64,000 nucleotides of DNA from Pyropia haitanensis (taxonomy: Eukaryota; Rhodophyta; Bangiophyceae; Bangiales; Bangiaceae), in NCBI GenBank assembly GCA_008729055.1, contig SDUX01000005.1:608801-672800 (forward strand), in the 5' to 3' direction. The notes under the pieces were generated by a model. The model was not told the DNA's origin, made no database searches, and was given only the letters and a program-made list of their open reading frames with translations. The position numbers and the translations under genes are program-made. This document shows positions 63,108 to 64,000 of the stretch, piece after piece (position 1 is the stretch's first letter; the number at the start of each line of letters is the position of its first letter).

Positions 63108-64000
63108 TCACTTAGAGAAGACGTCCTGCCCGCTTACAAGTGCAAGGAGTCTGCCCAAGCTGTACACCGTCCTTCCCAAGAGCAGCGGAAGGTCCGTCCG
63201 GGTCCGGATGATGGTGCGCTCCGTCCACGCGCCGGCAGCTGGATGCTCGTTCTTGTCAGGCTTGGTCAGCTCGTTGTCAACTAAGTGCAAGTAGCAAGAG
63301 CGCGGCAGCCAATAGTCGTACTCGTCCTGGCCGCCAAACAGCTCCACCAGCTTGGACTCATCCTTGTGCAGCTTCCGCAAAATGGTTACCGGGTTGCTGT
63401 CTGGCAGGGCGGTGGCGCCACGCTTCTTGGCCTGGACCCAGACTGCGACCGGACCGTCTGGCCCCACGAGGAAGAACACGCCGTCAAGCTTGAAGAAGTT
63501 GTTGGGCAAAAGGAACACCGTCCTCGACGCGTGCTTTGGGGAGCTCCGCGCATGCCGCAGAAGATCCATCACAGCATCTGACCGCCCAGTGTTGTTGCCC
63601 TTCTGGCCAGCCAGCCGCCGTACCTCCTTGTGCGCGACCGAGGCGTTCACGGGCACGTCCCGCACAACGCGGTTCTCGCCGACGTAGGCGGCACCAATCC
63701 CAAACAGCTCCAGCAGGGTCACGGAAGAGTAGGCCGTTGGGAATCGGGCACGGCAAATGGAGCGCAGGTACTCGGAGTACATGACCAGCTCTTCCGATCG
63801 GGCGCCGATCAGCGTCTTGCGGACCGTCTCCGGGGAGGGCGAGGCGTCATCCAGGTCAATCGGGTCGCCCTCGGCCTGCTCAACGACAACGTCGACAACC
63901 GTCCTCAACGCATCCATAAGGGCAGAGGGTGTGCACTCGGCGGTCACGCCTGCAACGGCGTCCAATCCAGTCAAATCCGGCACAAAGGTCTTGTCGCCCC
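63108..64000 (-). CDS. CR-type nuclease-like protein, C-terminal part (5' end outside window)
   Basis: The frame is open from the right edge to a TGA at 63108-63110, giving 296 residues; no start is visible, and the first in-frame Met codons are internal. The core FKLDGVFFLVG followed by VAVWVQAKKR gives Asp-x16-Gln-x-Lys, the layout of the PD-(D/E)XK nuclease active site in its Q-x-K form, as in Crinkler/RHS-type proteins. Upstream, SSVTLLELFGIGAAYVG and VRDVPVNASVAHKEVRRL align with YSQVSLLELYPSC and LTDVLVDATVALENRDAEL of the 40118-42934 gene, so the two are paralogues. Codon use is ordinary compared with the GC-extreme DNA next to it. Confidence 0.65.
   Translation of the reverse strand, partial: GDKTFVPDLTGLDAVAGVTAECTPSALMDALRTVVDVVVEQAEGDPIDLDDASPSPETVRKTLIGARSEELVMYSEYLRSICRARFPTAYSSVTLLELFGIGAAYVGENRVVRDVPVNASVAHKEVRRLAGQKGNNTGRSDAVMDLLRHARSSPKHASRTVFLLPNNFFKLDGVFFLVGPDGPVAVWVQAKKRGATALPDSNPVTILRKLHKDESKLVELFGGQDEYDYWLPRSCYLHLVDNELTKPDKNEHPAAGAWTERTIIRTRTDLPLLLGRTVYSLGRLLALVSGQDVFSK

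Overview
The window is nuclear DNA of a photosynthetic eukaryote. It is very GC-rich (about 70% by eye), with long G, C and CGG/GCC runs, Ala/Gly/Pro-rich proteins and few introns. Two nuclear genes look plastid-targeted (a CreA-like protein and a sigma-70 factor), beside an RNA polymerase III subunit. A red alga of the Porphyra/Pyropia type (Bangiales) is the best guess. This is inference from composition and gene content; no marker gene proves it.

Layout. 1-4153 (minus): most of a Fanzor protein (eukaryotic TnpB relative, RNA-guided nuclease family) with all three RuvC motifs, running off the left edge. 4.2-7.2 kb: AT-richer spacer with two short non-autonomous transposons. 7.2-14.9 kb: GC-extreme stretches with probable but frame-broken Ala-rich genes on both strands. 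14.95-15.6 kb: a third inverted-repeat element. 16.07-18.13 kb: RNA polymerase III subunit RPC4. 20.2-21.9 kb: unidentified gene with an intron. 22.9-24.3 kb: plastid CreA-like gene with one intron.

25.2-57.5 kb is dominated by two oppositely oriented copies of one PIF/Harbinger transposon (12,278 and 10,560 bp). They have identical 19-bp terminal inverted repeats and TCA target duplications. Each carries a DDE transposase (PF04827-like), a convergent Myb/SANT protein, and, overlapping the latter out of frame, a Cys-rich protein built on an 87-bp tandem repeat. The left copy looks intact. The right copy has nonsense codons in both accessory genes, and its transposase has a frameshift and a catalytic Glu-to-Asp change. 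The 9.5 kb between them holds a P-loop NTPase/nuclease-like gene resembling Crinkler/RHS-type effectors, and an Ala-rich region. A second member of that nuclease family enters from the right edge (63.1-64 kb).

Right of the transposons, a plastid sigma-70 gene begins about 350 bp beyond the right copy and ends abruptly inside region 2.2. A frame-broken membrane-like gene follows on the minus strand. Most host genes change frame at G or C homopolymers, so either the assembly has homopolymer length errors or several gene models are decayed. Exon limits given for those genes are approximate.
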